Numbered from the stretch's first letter, positions 17,252 through 25,939 are shown. The stretch is 64,000 nt of DNA from Candidatus Zixiibacteriota bacterium (GCA_035574315.1 DATLYW010000012.1:124001-188000), one strand, 5' to 3'. A program made the numbers and translations. The notes: generated by a model from the sequence alone, not told the origin.

Positions 17252-18742
17252 ATGCTGCAACGGCTTGTCCTCGGTTCGGAACCGAACCCCGGCTCTCAGC
17301 GTTCGGCTTCTCCTCCGTATCAACGGCGCGCCGGCCGATTCCTCTCCTGTCTCACCGTTCTCGCGATCTTTTCCCTCTCCGGTTCCGGGCTCCCGGCCGA
17401 CGATAAGCTCGTGCTGATTTCCCCGCACTGGGAAGGGATCAAGTACGAGTTCGAAAGGGGGTTCAGGCAAGCTTACCAGCGGGAGACCGGCCGGAGCGTG
17501 CATTTCGAATGGATGGACGTGGGCGGAACGTCGGAAACCCTCCGCTTCATCGAATCGGAATTCAAGAGCAAGCCGGGCGGAATCGGTATCGACATCCTCT
17601 TCGGAGGGGGCTTGGACCCTTACCTTGCGTTGCAGAAGTCGGGCCTTCTGCTTCCCTATCCCCTTCCAGCTTCTCTGCTGGAAAAAATCCCGTCCCGCCT
17701 GGGCGGCGTTCCGCTTTACGACCCGAGCCATCATTGGTACGGCGCCACGCTTTCTGGATTCGGTATCGTCTATAACAAGGCCGTGTTGCGCCGGGCGAGG
17801 CTTCCCGCCGTGACGACGTGGGAGGGACTGGCGTCGCCGGAGCTTTTCACCTGGGTGGGCTCTTCCGACCCGCGCAAGAGCGGCAGCGTTCACATGGCCT
17901 ACGAGATCATCCTCCAGGCTTACGGTTGGGAAAAAGGCTGGCGCATCATCACCGGCCTCGGAGCCAATGTCCGCAACTTCACAAGCTCGGCCAGTCAGGT
18001 CCCCAAGGACGTCGCCATCGGCGAGGTCGCTTACGGCCTGGCGATCGACTTCTACGCGTGGGCGCAAGTGAAAGAGGCCGGGGCGGACCTGATCGGCTAC
18101 GTGATGCCAGGGAACTTGACGATCATCAATCCCGACTGCATCGGTATTCTCAAGGGCGCCCCGAATCGGAAGGTCGCCGAAGCGTTTCTCCGCTTCGTCA
18201 TGTCCGAGGATGGCCAGAAGCTCTGGTTATGGACGGTCGGAACGCCGGGAGGGCCGCAGCGCTTCGAGCTCGGCCGCTTCAGCGTCCTGCCGTCCCTCTA
18301 CGAGGCATCCGGGAATCGAACCGCCGTGCAAATGAACCCGTTCAAATGGCAGTCGGATTTCACCTTCGACTCGAAAAAAGGCGCCGCGCGCTGGAGCATC
18401 GTCAATGATCTGATCGGCGCGCTGATCATCGACCAGAAGCAACACCTCAACCGCGCCTGGAAAGCGGCCCTGGCCGGCGGTCTGACGGAGCAGGAATGGC
18501 AGAGACTGGCGGCAACGCCGATCTCGGAGGCCGAGGCGCTGGAGCTGGCCCGGTCGAAATGGAAGGACCCGGTTTTCCGCAACCAGAGGATCAACGACTG
18601 GATCGAGTTTGCGCGGGCGAAGTACCGCACGAACGCCGCCCCGCGGCTGCTGGCCGCCGAACGGCTGAGCCTTTACGGCTTTGCGCTGATCGCGCTGGGG
18701 CTGGTCACTTACGCCTGGAAACGGAAAACCCATGAACGATAA
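17252..18742 (+). CDS. extracellular solute-binding protein family 1, with C-terminal membrane anchor
   Basis: Substrate-binding component of an ABC importer, 496 residues. After an N-terminal hydrophobic segment (about 35-52) comes a type II binding-protein fold: KLVLISPHWEGIKYEF, GGLDPYLALQKSGLL, HWYGATLSGFGIVYNKAVLRRARLP, then EAFLRFVMSEDGQKLW. The family binds ferric iron, polyamines or similar. Unusually it ends in a second hydrophobic helix (LYGFALIALGLVTYAW) followed by KRKTHER, so it looks membrane-tethered at its C-terminus. An upstream ATG at 17165 would add a stretch with no signal character; 17252 fits better. Its stop overlaps the ATPase start by 11 bases, fixing it in the operon. 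Confidence 0.85.
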   Translation: MLQRLVLGSEPNPGSQRSASPPYQRRAGRFLSCLTVLAIFSLSGSGLPADDKLVLISPHWEGIKYEFERGFRQAYQRETGRSVHFEWMDVGGTSETLRFIESEFKSKPGGIGIDILFGGGLDPYLALQKSGLLLPYPLPASLLEKIPSRLGGVPLYDPSHHWYGATLSGFGIVYNKAVLRRARLPAVTTWEGLASPELFTWVGSSDPRKSGSVHMAYEIILQAYGWEKGWRIITGLGANVRNFTSSASQVPKDVAIGEVAYGLAIDFYAWAQVKEAGADLIGYVMPGNLTIINPDCIGILKGAPNRKVAEAFLRFVMSEDGQKLWLWTVGTPGGPQRFELGRFSVLPSLYEASGNRTAVQMNPFKWQSDFTFDSKKGAARWSIVNDLIGALIIDQKQHLNRAWKAALAGGLTEQEWQRLAATPISEAEALELARSKWKDPVFRNQRINDWIEFARAKYRTNAAPRLLAAERLSLYGFALIALGLVTYAWKRKTHER

Positions 18743-19862
18743 AGATTCCGTCGGCCTCAGGTTCGAGGCGGTGACGAAGGTTCTCGGCCAGGTCAAGGCG
18801 GTGGACCACCTGAGCCTGGAGATCCGGCCCGGGGAGCTGTTCTTTCTCCTCGGGCCTTCCGGTTGCGGCAAGACCACGGCGTTGCGCCTGATCGCCGGCT
18901 TTTACACCCCGGACGAAGGCCGGATTCTCTTCAATGGGCACGACCAGAGCCGGGTCCCGCCGCACAAGCGCAATACCGGGATGGTCTTCCAGAACTACGC
19001 GCTCTGGCCGCACATGGACGTGCAAAGCAACGTCGCCTACGGCCTCAGAATGCGCCGTCTGCCGGAGCACGAACAGAAGCAGCGAGTGGCCCGCGCGCTG
19101 GAGATCGTGCAGATGCAGGACTATGCGACGCGCTCGCCCAACCAGCTCTCGGGCGGGCAGCAGCAGCGCGTCGCGCTCGCGCGCGCGCTGGTCGTCGAGC
19201 CGGACGTCGTCCTGCTGGACGAGCCGCTCTCCAACCTGGACGCCAAGCTCCGCGTGGAGATGCGGGCGCAGATCAAGGAGATCCATCGCAAGATCGGGCG
19301 CACGATGATCTACGTCACCCACGATCAGGCCGAAGCTCTTTCGATGGCCGACCGCATCGCGGTTCTGCGGCAGGGTCGCGTCGTGCAGGTGGGGACGCCG
19401 CGCGAGCTTTACCGCCGTCCCCGTTCCGCCTTCGTCGCGGGATTCATCGGCGGCAGCAACCTGCTCCGCGGCACGCTCGAGGCGACCGGCGAGCTGTGGA
19501 CGGTCAGGACCTCGGCCGGCCTCTTGAGAGCGACGGGCGGAGCCGAGGGTGTTGCGACCGGGGACGCGGTCGTGTGCTCGATCCGACCCGAGTGCGTGCG
19601 CTGGGAGGCCCGCGCCGGCTCATATGCCTCTTCGCCGGAATGCACCAACCGGCTTTCGGCCAGGGTCCAGAGCATCATGTACCTGGGAAATACGGAAGAA
19701 TACTCGTTCTCGCTCCCCGGCGGGGGATCGCTCCGCGCCGTGGAGTACAACCCTGCGGAAACGCGCGCGGCGGTCGGCGCCGAGGCAACACTTGAATTCG
19801 ATCCCCGGGACGTGATCGTCCTGCCTCAGGAGCATGACGGTGAGCCGGTGGCGACGCTATAA
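18732..19862 (+). CDS. ABC importer ATP-binding subunit (FbpC/PotA-like)
   Basis: ATPase of 376 residues. Walker [10 protein letters not shown] (41-49), Q loop [10 protein letters not shown], signature LSGGQQQR (139-146), Walker [13 protein letters not shown] (159-170), switch His in [12 protein letters not shown], and a C-terminal TOBE domain (about 290-370) typical of ferric, spermidine and sugar importers. The start overlaps the binding protein stop, and its own end overlaps the permease start by 29 bases, so the three subunits are translationally coupled. It energises uptake across the inner membrane. The substrate cannot be decided from sequence; iron, putrescine or an organic anion are all possible. 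Confidence 0.93.
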   Translation: MNDKDSVGLRFEAVTKVLGQVKAVDHLSLEIRPGELFFLLGPSGCGKTTALRLIAGFYTPDEGRILFNGHDQSRVPPHKRNTGMVFQNYALWPHMDVQSNVAYGLRMRRLPEHEQKQRVARALEIVQMQDYATRSPNQLSGGQQQRVALARALVVEPDVVLLDEPLSNLDAKLRVEMRAQIKEIHRKIGRTMIYVTHDQAEALSMADRIAVLRQGRVVQVGTPRELYRRPRSAFVAGFIGGSNLLRGTLEATGELWTVRTSAGLLRATGGAEGVATGDAVVCSIRPECVRWEARAGSYASSPECTNRLSARVQSIMYLGNTEEYSFSLPGGGSLRAVEYNPAETRAAVGAEATLEFDPRDVIVLPQEHDGEPVATL

Positions 19863-21534
19863 CTTGACCGCCGCCGATATCGTGGTGGTCTCCCTGCTGC
19901 TGCTCTTCTTCGCGGTCTTCATGCTCTATCCGCTGGGCTATGTTTTCTCCAACGCGTTTTACACGCCCGATGGCTTGTCCGTGGTTTTTTTCCGGCTCAT
20001 GCTGTCGAGCCCGAGCTATGTCGCGATCCTGGCCAACAGCATCAACCTCGGTCTGGCGGTGACCTTCTTCACCACCTTGCTGAGTCTTCCGCTGGCGCTG
20101 CTTCTCGTCCGCTACGATTTTCCCGGCAAGGCCTTCTTGAACGGGCTGATCCTGATTCCGCTCGTGCTCCCGCCTTTCGTCGGCGCTATCGGCATGCGCC
20201 AGATCCTGGCGCGCTTCGGCTCGCTCAACCTGCTGCTCATGGAGACCGGACTGATCGACCGGCCGATCGACTGGCTCGGCGGCGGCAGCTTCTGGAGCGT
20301 CGTCATCCTCGAGGTGCTTCACCTCTATCCGGTCATGTACCTGAACGTCGCGGCGGCCCTGGCGAACGTCGACCCCAGCCTGGAAGAAGCGGCGAGAAAC
20401 CTGGGAGCGGACGGGCGCAAGCTCTTCCGCACGGTGACCTTTCCGCTCATGCTCCCGGGCTACTTCGCCGGAGCGATCATCGTTTTTATCTGGGCCTTCA
20501 CCGATCTCGGCACCCCGCTGGTGTTCGAGTATCGGGACGTGATCGCCGTTCAGATCTTCAACATGGTCACCGACCTGCACCAAAACCCGATGGGTTACGC
20601 GTTCGTCGTCGCGGTCATGGCGATCACGCTGTTCTTCTTCTACCTCTCCAAGCAGCTGATCGGCGGCACGAGCTACGAAATGCTGGGCCGGGGACACGCG
20701 GTTTCGGCCGCGCGCCCCGCATCGCTGCCGATCCGCGTCTGCGCCTACGCCGCCGTTCTGGGAATCTCGGCGTTCGCCCTGCTCCCGCACCTGGGAATCT
20801 TCTTGACGTCGATCAGCAGCCGCTGGTTCTTGACCGTGCTGCCGTCGGACTACACGCTGAGGTTTTACCAGGGGGTCTTCAGTCACGATCTCACGCTGCT
20901 CAGCATCAAGAACAGCCTTTTCCTGAGCAGCCTCAGCACGCTGATCGACATCGTCCTGGGCGTCGCCATCGCTTATCTGCTGGCCCGCAAGCGGCTGCCC
21001 GGACGCGACGTTCTGGATGCCCTGGCGATGCTGCCGCTCGCCTTGCCGGGGCTGGTCGTCGCGTTCGGTTACGTCGCCGCGTTTTCGGCCACGCCGCTCG
21101 ACGCGCGCGACAACCCGGTGCCGCTGCTGGTGATCGCGTACGCCGTGCGCCGCCTGCCCTACATGGTGCGCGCGGCCTACGCCGGATTCCAGCAGAGCAG
21201 CGCGGTCCTCGAGGAGGCCGCCATGAACCTCGGGGCCAGCCCGTTGAAGGCGCTCTGGCAGATCACCTTGCCGCTGATCTTCGCCAATCTCGTCGCCGGG
21301 GCGGTGCTTTCGTTCTCGTTCGCGATGCTCGAGGTGAGCGACAGCCTGATCCTGGCGCTGAAAGAGCAGTACTATCCCATCACCAAGGCGATCTACGCGC
21401 TGCTGGCGCGGATCGCCGACGGTCCCTACATCGCGAGCGCCATGGGCATGCTGGGGCTGGGACTGCTGGCGGGAAGCCTGTTCTTGGCCAGCCGGCTCTT
21501 CGGCCGTCGCCTGGGCGAGCTTTTCAGGGCGTGA
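19834..21534 (+). CDS. ABC importer permease with two fused transmembrane domains (FbpB-like)
   Basis: A 566-residue permease carrying two BPD_transp_1 modules in one chain, about twelve membrane helices. Two EAA loops that dock on the ATPase are visible: EEAARNLGADGRKLFRTVTFPL (first half) and EEAAMNLGASPLKALWQITLPL (second half). Fused permeases of this kind are typical of ferric-iron transporters of the FbpB/SfuB family. It completes the importer with the two preceding genes. It ends 6 bases from the stop of a convergent activator gene, so there is no room for a long terminator. Confidence 0.93.
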   Translation: MTVSRWRRYNLTAADIVVVSLLLLFFAVFMLYPLGYVFSNAFYTPDGLSVVFFRLMLSSPSYVAILANSINLGLAVTFFTTLLSLPLALLLVRYDFPGKAFLNGLILIPLVLPPFVGAIGMRQILARFGSLNLLLMETGLIDRPIDWLGGGSFWSVVILEVLHLYPVMYLNVAAALANVDPSLEEAARNLGADGRKLFRTVTFPLMLPGYFAGAIIVFIWAFTDLGTPLVFEYRDVIAVQIFNMVTDLHQNPMGYAFVVAVMAITLFFFYLSKQLIGGTSYEMLGRGHAVSAARPASLPIRVCAYAAVLGISAFALLPHLGIFLTSISSRWFLTVLPSDYTLRFYQGVFSHDLTLLSIKNSLFLSSLSTLIDIVLGVAIAYLLARKRLPGRDVLDALAMLPLALPGLVVAFGYVAAFSATPLDARDNPVPLLVIAYAVRRLPYMVRAAYAGFQQSSAVLEEAAMNLGASPLKALWQITLPLIFANLVAGAVLSFSFAMLEVSDSLILALKEQYYPITKAIYALLARIADGPYIASAMGMLGLGLLAGSLFLASRLFGRRLGELFRA

Positions 21535-21540
21535 CCGGGC

Positions 21541-23079
21541 TCAGGAATCCTGGGGCCGGATGTTGTACCTTTTCATCTTCTTGATCAGCCCGTGGCGGCT
21601 TAACCCCAGAGCCTTTGCCGTGCGCAGCTGGTTGTGCTGCGATTCTTGCAAGGCCTCCTGAATCATCCGCCTTTCCAGATCGGCGATCATGTCTTTCAGG
21701 AATCTCGGCCGGCTTGCCGGCCGCCCGGCGCTCCACGCCGCGCGTATCGGCGCAGAGAGATCGTCGAGCGACACTCCCTTTCCCGTAACCGACACCGCAA
21801 GCCGCCTCATCTCGTTTTCCAGCTCCCGGACGTTTCCCGGCCAGCGATAGCGGCGGCACGCCTCCTCGGCCTCGGCCGTGAGCTCCAGCAGCTCCCTTCC
21901 CGCCTCACGGCAGTAGCTCGCCAGGAAGTGGCGGGCCAGCAGCGCAATGTCCTCCGGTATCTCGCGGAGCGGCGGCATTTCGATATGGATCACCTTCAAA
22001 CGATAGTAGAGGTCTTCGCGGAAGCTGCCGTTTCTGATCTCCGCTTCGAGATTCTTGTTGGTCGCGGACAAGACCCGCAGGTCCACCGGGATCAGCTTGC
22101 GCCCGCCGACGCGTTCGACCGCCTTCTCTTGCAAGACGCGCAGGAGCTTGGCCTGCGCGGCGAGGCTGAGATCTCCGATCTCGTCCAGGAACAGGGTTCC
22201 GCCGTCGGACGCCTCGATTTTTCCTATCCGCCGCTCCACGCCGGTGGCCACTCCCTTCTCGATGCCGAACAGCTCGCTCTCGACGAGCGCTTCCGGCAGG
22301 GCCGCGCAGTTGAGAGCGACGAAGGGCTTGCGCGCCCGCAGGCTGCCGTAATGGATGGCTTTCGCGGCAAGCTCTTTTCCGGTGCCGCTCTCCCCCGTGA
22401 TGAGGACGTTGACGGCGCTGTTGCCGATCTGCCGGATGAGGCGCAGCACCGCCCGGATCCTGTCGCTGCCGCCGACGATGCTCCCTTCGGCGTACCGGGC
22501 CTCCACCTCTTTCCAGAGCTGCGCGTTCTCCTCCTGCAGCCGGTCGCGGTGGCGTTTTATCCGATCCAGGAGCTGCGCGGTTTCGATCGCGATCGCCGCC
22601 TGGGCCGCCAGCGCCTTAAGAATTTCCTCGTCTTCGTTGCCGAAGGCGCCCGTCGTCTTGTTCAGGACCTCGAAGACGCCGAGGATCGTTCGGTCGTGGT
22701 TTCTGAGCGGCACGGCGAGCAGGGAGCGCGTGACGTAACCGGTCCTCAGGTCGATGTCCCTGAAGAAACGCGGATCGCTCTGTGCGTCCCGGACGTTGAC
22801 GACCGCCCCGCTGGAAACGACCGAGCCCGCAACTCCCAGCCTGGCGTCGAAGCGGATCTCGTCGCTTCCCAGAGCGATCCTGGACCAAAGCTGATTTTTT
22901 TCTCGATCGAGAAGAAACAGGCTGGCGCGGTCCGCCTCGAGGAGCTTCGTGGCTTCGTTGGCGATGAGCTCGAGAAGCGCTCCGAGGTCGCGCTCCGAGT
23001 TCATTCTCTGGCAGATCTTCAGAAGCTCCGAAGCAAGCTGATTCTGCCGTTCGGGAGACAGGGGACTGCCGGATTCCAT
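21541..23079 (-). CDS. GAF-domain sigma-54-type activator with altered GAFTGA loop
   Basis: A 512-residue enhancer-binding-protein relative. GAF sensor (about 25-170), coiled linker, AAA+ domain with Walker A GESGTGKE (229-236) and Walker B TLFLDE (295-300), R-finger region FREDLYYRL, and a C-terminal Fis-type helix-turn-helix (RTAKALGLSRHGLIKKM). The sigma-54-contacting loop, normally GAFTGA, reads GVATGV (276-281), so the key Phe is missing. The start is ATG 23079 with AGGAG upstream; a frame extension to 23130 lacks such a site. It is divergent from the UspA-like gene at 23403, whose promoter is sigma-54 type, so the local target may be that promoter. Confidence 0.88.
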   Translation of the reverse strand: MESGSPLSPERQNQLASELLKICQRMNSERDLGALLELIANEATKLLEADRASLFLLDREKNQLWSRIALGSDEIRFDARLGVAGSVVSSGAVVNVRDAQSDPRFFRDIDLRTGYVTRSLLAVPLRNHDRTILGVFEVLNKTTGAFGNEDEEILKALAAQAAIAIETAQLLDRIKRHRDRLQEENAQLWKEVEARYAEGSIVGGSDRIRAVLRLIRQIGNSAVNVLITGESGTGKELAAKAIHYGSLRARKPFVALNCAALPEALVESELFGIEKGVATGVERRIGKIEASDGGTLFLDEIGDLSLAAQAKLLRVLQEKAVERVGGRKLIPVDLRVLSATNKNLEAEIRNGSFREDLYYRLKVIHIEMPPLREIPEDIALLARHFLASYCREAGRELLELTAEAEEACRRYRWPGNVRELENEMRRLAVSVTGKGVSLDDLSAPIRAAWSAGRPASRPRFLKDMIADLERRMIQEALQESQHNQLRTAKALGLSRHGLIKKMKRYNIRPQDS

Positions 23080-23148
23080 CGGGCTCCTTTCTCCCCGCGT
23101 GAAGCCTGTCGGACCTGCCCTACCTACCACCGGACCCTCGGGCTGTCA

Positions 23149-23175
23149 ACGCCGTCTACATATGTATACGCCGTC
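23149..23175. repeat. ACGCCGTC direct-repeat pair, operator candidate
   Basis: Two identical 8-base copies (23149-23156, 23168-23175) separated by TACATATGTAT, giving a 19-base period close to two helical turns. It lies about 70 bases upstream of the activator start and about 170 upstream of the sigma-54 promoter, so it could be an autoregulatory or enhancer site. Confidence 0.4.
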
Positions 23176-23342
23176 GACATCCGGTAAACCTCTGCGGTTT
23201 CAATGCCTTGCACCCGGACAGCTGATAGCACCGCAACCGTGTGTCCACCAGATCTTTCGACGGGAAGGCATGGCCGGCGGGCTCGGGAAAAAATCTCGTT
23301 ATTTTCGAGCTGCTTGTATATCCACCTGCCATCGATCACCGA

Positions 23343-23357
23343 TGGCACAACCCATGC
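23343..23357 (+). promoter_or_regulatory. sigma-54 (-24/-12) promoter of the second UspA-like gene
   Basis: TGGCACAACCCATGC: a perfect -24 box TGGCAC, exact GG-N10-GC spacing and -12 box ATGC. The expected start is near 23369, 34 bases before ATG 23403. The same arrangement lies before the paralogue at 16636. Confidence 0.78.
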
Positions 23358-23402
23358 TTTACCCCGGGTTGAAAGCAGTTACGTTCGAGGAGGGAAAGAT
23401 CC

Positions 23403-23924
23403 ATGACACGGCAGATTTTGATCGCGCTGGCGAGTCGTGACAGGCTGGGTCCTATGATTCCGTACATCGAGCGCATCGCGAGACCGGGAACCCGGGTGGT
23501 CCTCCTCGTACGATTCGGATCGCAGGGCTTGGCAGGCACCTCGCAGGCAATCGCGCGCCGGAGAGCCTGGAATCTGTCTTTGCTTCGATCCGCCGAAGGC
23601 TTTCTGCCGGAGGGAGCCGCGGAGGGATCCTGCCGCCGCGTCGATGCCGAAAAGCTTTCGGCCGAGCACAGGGCCTTTCTCGCCATCGAGAGGCTGCTCA
23701 AGAAAGGAATCGAGATCACCGTGGATGTCTACACCGGCTCGCTCAGGTCGGCCGTGAAAAAGTACGCAGGTCGGGGTGGAGTCAGCCTGATCCTGAAACG
23801 CCGGACGGTCACAAAAAGGCTTCTCGCCCGGCTCACTTCCCGCTGGTTCAACCCGGATGCCGCTCGTGATCCATTAGGGGCTTCCCTCTTCGGTCCGCTC
23901 GACACCGCAGCGACCAGGATCTGA
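23403..23924 (+). CDS. UspA-like (universal-stress-type) protein, copy 2
   Basis: Protein of 173 residues, a paralogue of the gene at 16636. It shares QILIALASRDRLGPMIPYIERIARPGTRVVLLV at the start (compare RILVPLTSYDRVDDLIPYLQ in copy 1) and IEITVDVYTGSLRSAVKKYA in the middle. As in copy 1, no USP ATP-binding GxxGx9GS motif is seen. ATG 23403 follows GAGGAGGGAAAG. The middle section (residues about 35-90) is basic and differs from copy 1. A sigma-54 promoter lies directly upstream, and a sigma-54 response regulator lies downstream at 24098, so the gene sits between two likely regulators. Confidence 0.65.
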   Translation: MTRQILIALASRDRLGPMIPYIERIARPGTRVVLLVRFGSQGLAGTSQAIARRRAWNLSLLRSAEGFLPEGAAEGSCRRVDAEKLSAEHRAFLAIERLLKKGIEITVDVYTGSLRSAVKKYAGRGGVSLILKRRTVTKRLLARLTSRWFNPDAARDPLGASLFGPLDTAATRI

Positions 23925-24097
23925 GCCCCGGCGTTCTTCGCCGGCCCGCTTCGAGCTGGCCGCCGGTTTCCCGCCCTGTCCCCCGGCAGCGTCCCGGTTG
24001 CTTACCCTGATCGATCAATGTTAGAGAAAGGGCGCCCGGCCCCGGGACTCCCCTTTCGTTGAGCTTGGCCACGCTAGGTCCGGGCAGGGGCCGATCC

Positions 24098-25441
24098 ATG
24101 TCCCACAGGCTGCTTCTCGTCGACGACGAGCCGCTCAATCTCGACCTCCTCGAACAAGAGCTTTCACCGCACGGGTACGAGATCGAAAAGGCCGCAAACG
24201 GTCCCGCCGCCTTGAGAAGGATCGCGGAGAGCGCCCCCGACCTGGTTCTGCTCGACTACCAGATGCCGGGAATGAACGGAATCGACGTCGTCAAGGAAAT
24301 CCGCAGGCAGGGCAAGGACCTTCCCGTGATCATGATCACGGCCTACGGCAGCATCGAGCGCGCCGTGGAGGCGATGAAGGCGGGCGCGGACGACTTCGTG
24401 ACCAAGCCATTCGATCCCGACCACCTGGCGCTGGTCATCAAAAAAGCGACCGAGCGGATCCAGCTCAGGACCGGCTTCGAGGTTCTCGCGGAGGAAATCG
24501 GCGGCCGATATCGCCTGATCGCTGGAAGCAGCCCGTCGATGGCGCATGCGGTCACCCAGGCCCGCAAGGCCGCGCCGAGCAGGTCCACGGTCCTGCTGCT
24601 CGGAGAGAGCGGTACGGGAAAGGAGATTTTCGCCCGTTCGATGCACGACTGGAGCGAGCGCCACTCCAAGCCGTTCGTGGCGATCAACTGCGCCGGACTT
24701 TCCAGAGAGCTGCTGGAGAGCGAGCTGTTCGGACACGAAAAGGGCTCCTTTACCGGCGCCTACCATCTGAAGCGCGGCAAACTGGAACTGGCGCACGGCG
24801 GGACGGTTTTTCTGGACGAGGTCGGCGATATCTCGCACGAGCTGCAGACCAAGCTCCTCAGGTTTCTCCAGGAGCGCGAGTTCGAGCGCGTCGGCGGGAC
24901 TCAGCCCATCGCCGTCGACGTCCGCATCATCGCCGCGACGAACCGCGACCTCGAGGATGCCGTCAGGCAGGGCTCTTTTCGCGAAGATCTCTATCACCGG
25001 CTGAACGTGATCGCGATCGCCCTTCCCCCGTTGCGGGAGCGGCGAGAGGACATCGCGGTGCTGGCGGAATATTTTCTGCGGCGTTTTTCTTTCGAGACGA
25101 AAAAACATTTCACCGGCATCTCGACCGACGCCCAGCAGCGCCTGCTGTCCTATACATGGCCCGGAAACGTGCGGGAGCTGGCGAACGTGATCGAACGCGC
25201 CGTGGTGCTGGGAGATCCGCCGACCCTGACGATCCAGCAGCTGCCCTGGCGGGTCTCCGGCCTCCAATCGCCGGAGCCAACGGAAACACAGCCGTACCAT
25301 GCGGCGATCAACAGCTACCGGCGGCGGCTCATCGTCTCCGCCCTTGCACAAGTCGGGGGTAATCGCGCCGCGGCGGCAAAGGCGTTGGGCCTTCACAGGA
25401 CGCACCTGCTGAAGCTCATGAAGGCCCTCGGCGTCGAATAG
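24098..25441 (+). CDS. NtrC-family sigma-54 response regulator
   Basis: A 447-residue regulator with receiver, AAA+ and Fis-type DNA-binding domains. The receiver has the phospho-acceptor in LVLLDYQMPGMNG and KPFDP. The AAA+ domain has Walker A GESGTGKE, loop GSFTGA (a tolerated form of GAFTGA with the Phe kept) and TVFLDEVGD. The C-terminus NRAAAAKALGLHRTHLLKLMKAL is a helix-turn-helix. ATG 24098 (AGGGG upstream) is preferred to a TTG at 24059. No histidine kinase is adjacent. The receiver closely resembles that of the receiver-cyclase at 3525 (VDDEPxNLDLLEQEL), so cross-talk with the kinase at the left edge is conceivable. It is the likely activator of the two sigma-54 promoters in this window. 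Confidence 0.92.
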   Translation: MSHRLLLVDDEPLNLDLLEQELSPHGYEIEKAANGPAALRRIAESAPDLVLLDYQMPGMNGIDVVKEIRRQGKDLPVIMITAYGSIERAVEAMKAGADDFVTKPFDPDHLALVIKKATERIQLRTGFEVLAEEIGGRYRLIAGSSPSMAHAVTQARKAAPSRSTVLLLGESGTGKEIFARSMHDWSERHSKPFVAINCAGLSRELLESELFGHEKGSFTGAYHLKRGKLELAHGGTVFLDEVGDISHELQTKLLRFLQEREFERVGGTQPIAVDVRIIAATNRDLEDAVRQGSFREDLYHRLNVIAIALPPLRERREDIAVLAEYFLRRFSFETKKHFTGISTDAQQRLLSYTWPGNVRELANVIERAVVLGDPPTLTIQQLPWRVSGLQSPEPTETQPYHAAINSYRRRLIVSALAQVGGNRAAAAKALGLHRTHLLKLMKALGVE

Positions 25442-25581
25442 CGCTCTCCAGACAAAACTCTTGCCAATGCCGAGCACCTCGAGGCCGAATCGACCGCAAT
25501 AAAACGCGCGTTCAACACCCAGGGTGGCGGAAGCTTCGCCTCAAAGCCAATTTGCCCCGGCTTGCATCACGGAGCATTTTT

Positions 25582-25643
25582 CAAAAAAAATTTCTTAAAA
25601 TAGTATTTTTTTCTTGACATACAATTTATAGCGTCATTATAAT
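25582..25643 (+). promoter_or_regulatory. consensus sigma-70 promoter with AT-rich upstream element
   Basis: TTGACA (25614-25619), an 18-base spacer and TATAAT (25638-25643): both boxes are perfect. The 32 bases before the -35 box are almost all A and T with phased A and T tracts, like an UP element. The expected start is near 25650. This is the strongest promoter I see in the window. Confidence 0.88.
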
Positions 25644-25756
25644 CGGCTCACCTACAAAATATGGGAGGGTTCAAAGATCACACTTCTCGCCTGAGATCAT
25701 CACGCCTTGCTTCCCATGTTTCCTGCCCGCCAAGGGAATCTTAAAAGGAGGTGTCT

Positions 25757-25810
25757 ATGGCAGCGAAGAAGAAAGCCAAGAAGAAAGCGGCCAAGAAGAA
25801 AAAGAAGTAA
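25757..25810 (+). CDS. 17-residue lysine-rich micropeptide
   Basis: The reading frame encodes MAAKKKAKKKAAKKKKK: eleven lysines, four alanines and two other positions (the Met and one further Ala-type residue class), with no acidic residue. An AAGGAGG ribosome site (25745-25751) lies at ideal spacing before the ATG. The unit has its own consensus promoter and terminator, so it is not part of either flanking gene. The composition resembles the tails of bacterial H1-like and other lysine-rich nucleoid proteins, suggesting binding to DNA, RNA or another polyanion; this is inference. The alternative is that the RNA itself is the functional product and the peptide incidental. It is too short for standard gene callers and probably unannotated in relatives. 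Confidence 0.7.
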   Translation: MAAKKKAKKKAAKKKKK

Positions 25811-25871
25811 GTTCTATCTGGTTGTGGGGTTGTGAGGTTAGTTTAAACCCTCCTTAATCCTCAGGCGCCGA

Positions 25872-25890
25872 GGCAGCCGTTCTGGCTGCC
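25872..25890 (+). other. 7-bp hairpin in the 3' part of the micropeptide transcript
   Basis: GGCAGCC (25872-25878) pairs perfectly with GGCTGCC (25884-25890) across a 5-base loop. There is no T run, so it is not a terminator. It may stabilise the transcript or be part of an RNA structure. Confidence 0.5.
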
Positions 25891-25899
25891 GAAAAGGAA

Positions 25900-25939
25900 C
25901 AGAGCCCTCCGGCAAGCGACGCGGAGGGCTCTGTTTTTT
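25900..25939 (+). terminator. strong rho-independent terminator of the micropeptide unit
   Basis: CAGAGCCCTCCG (25900-25911) pairs perfectly over 12 bp with CGGAGGGCTCTG (25922-25933), followed by six T residues. It lies 26 bases before the next start, insulating the micropeptide unit from the hydrolase-like gene. Confidence 0.92.

Larger units (their letters stand above)
23080..23402. other. 323-base divergent intergenic region
   Basis: Between the GAF activator (- strand) and the second UspA-like gene (+). It holds a pair of ACGCCGTC direct repeats 19 bases apart (23149-23156 and 23168-23175) around an AT-rich TACATATGTAT core, and a sigma-54 promoter at 23343-23357. No small gene is supported. 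Confidence 0.6.

Noticed and set aside
25525..25539. Sigma-54-like element TGGCGG...TCGC upstream of the micropeptide unit
   Set aside because: The GG-N10-GC spacing fits, but both boxes are poor, and a perfect sigma-70 promoter lies 75 bases further on.
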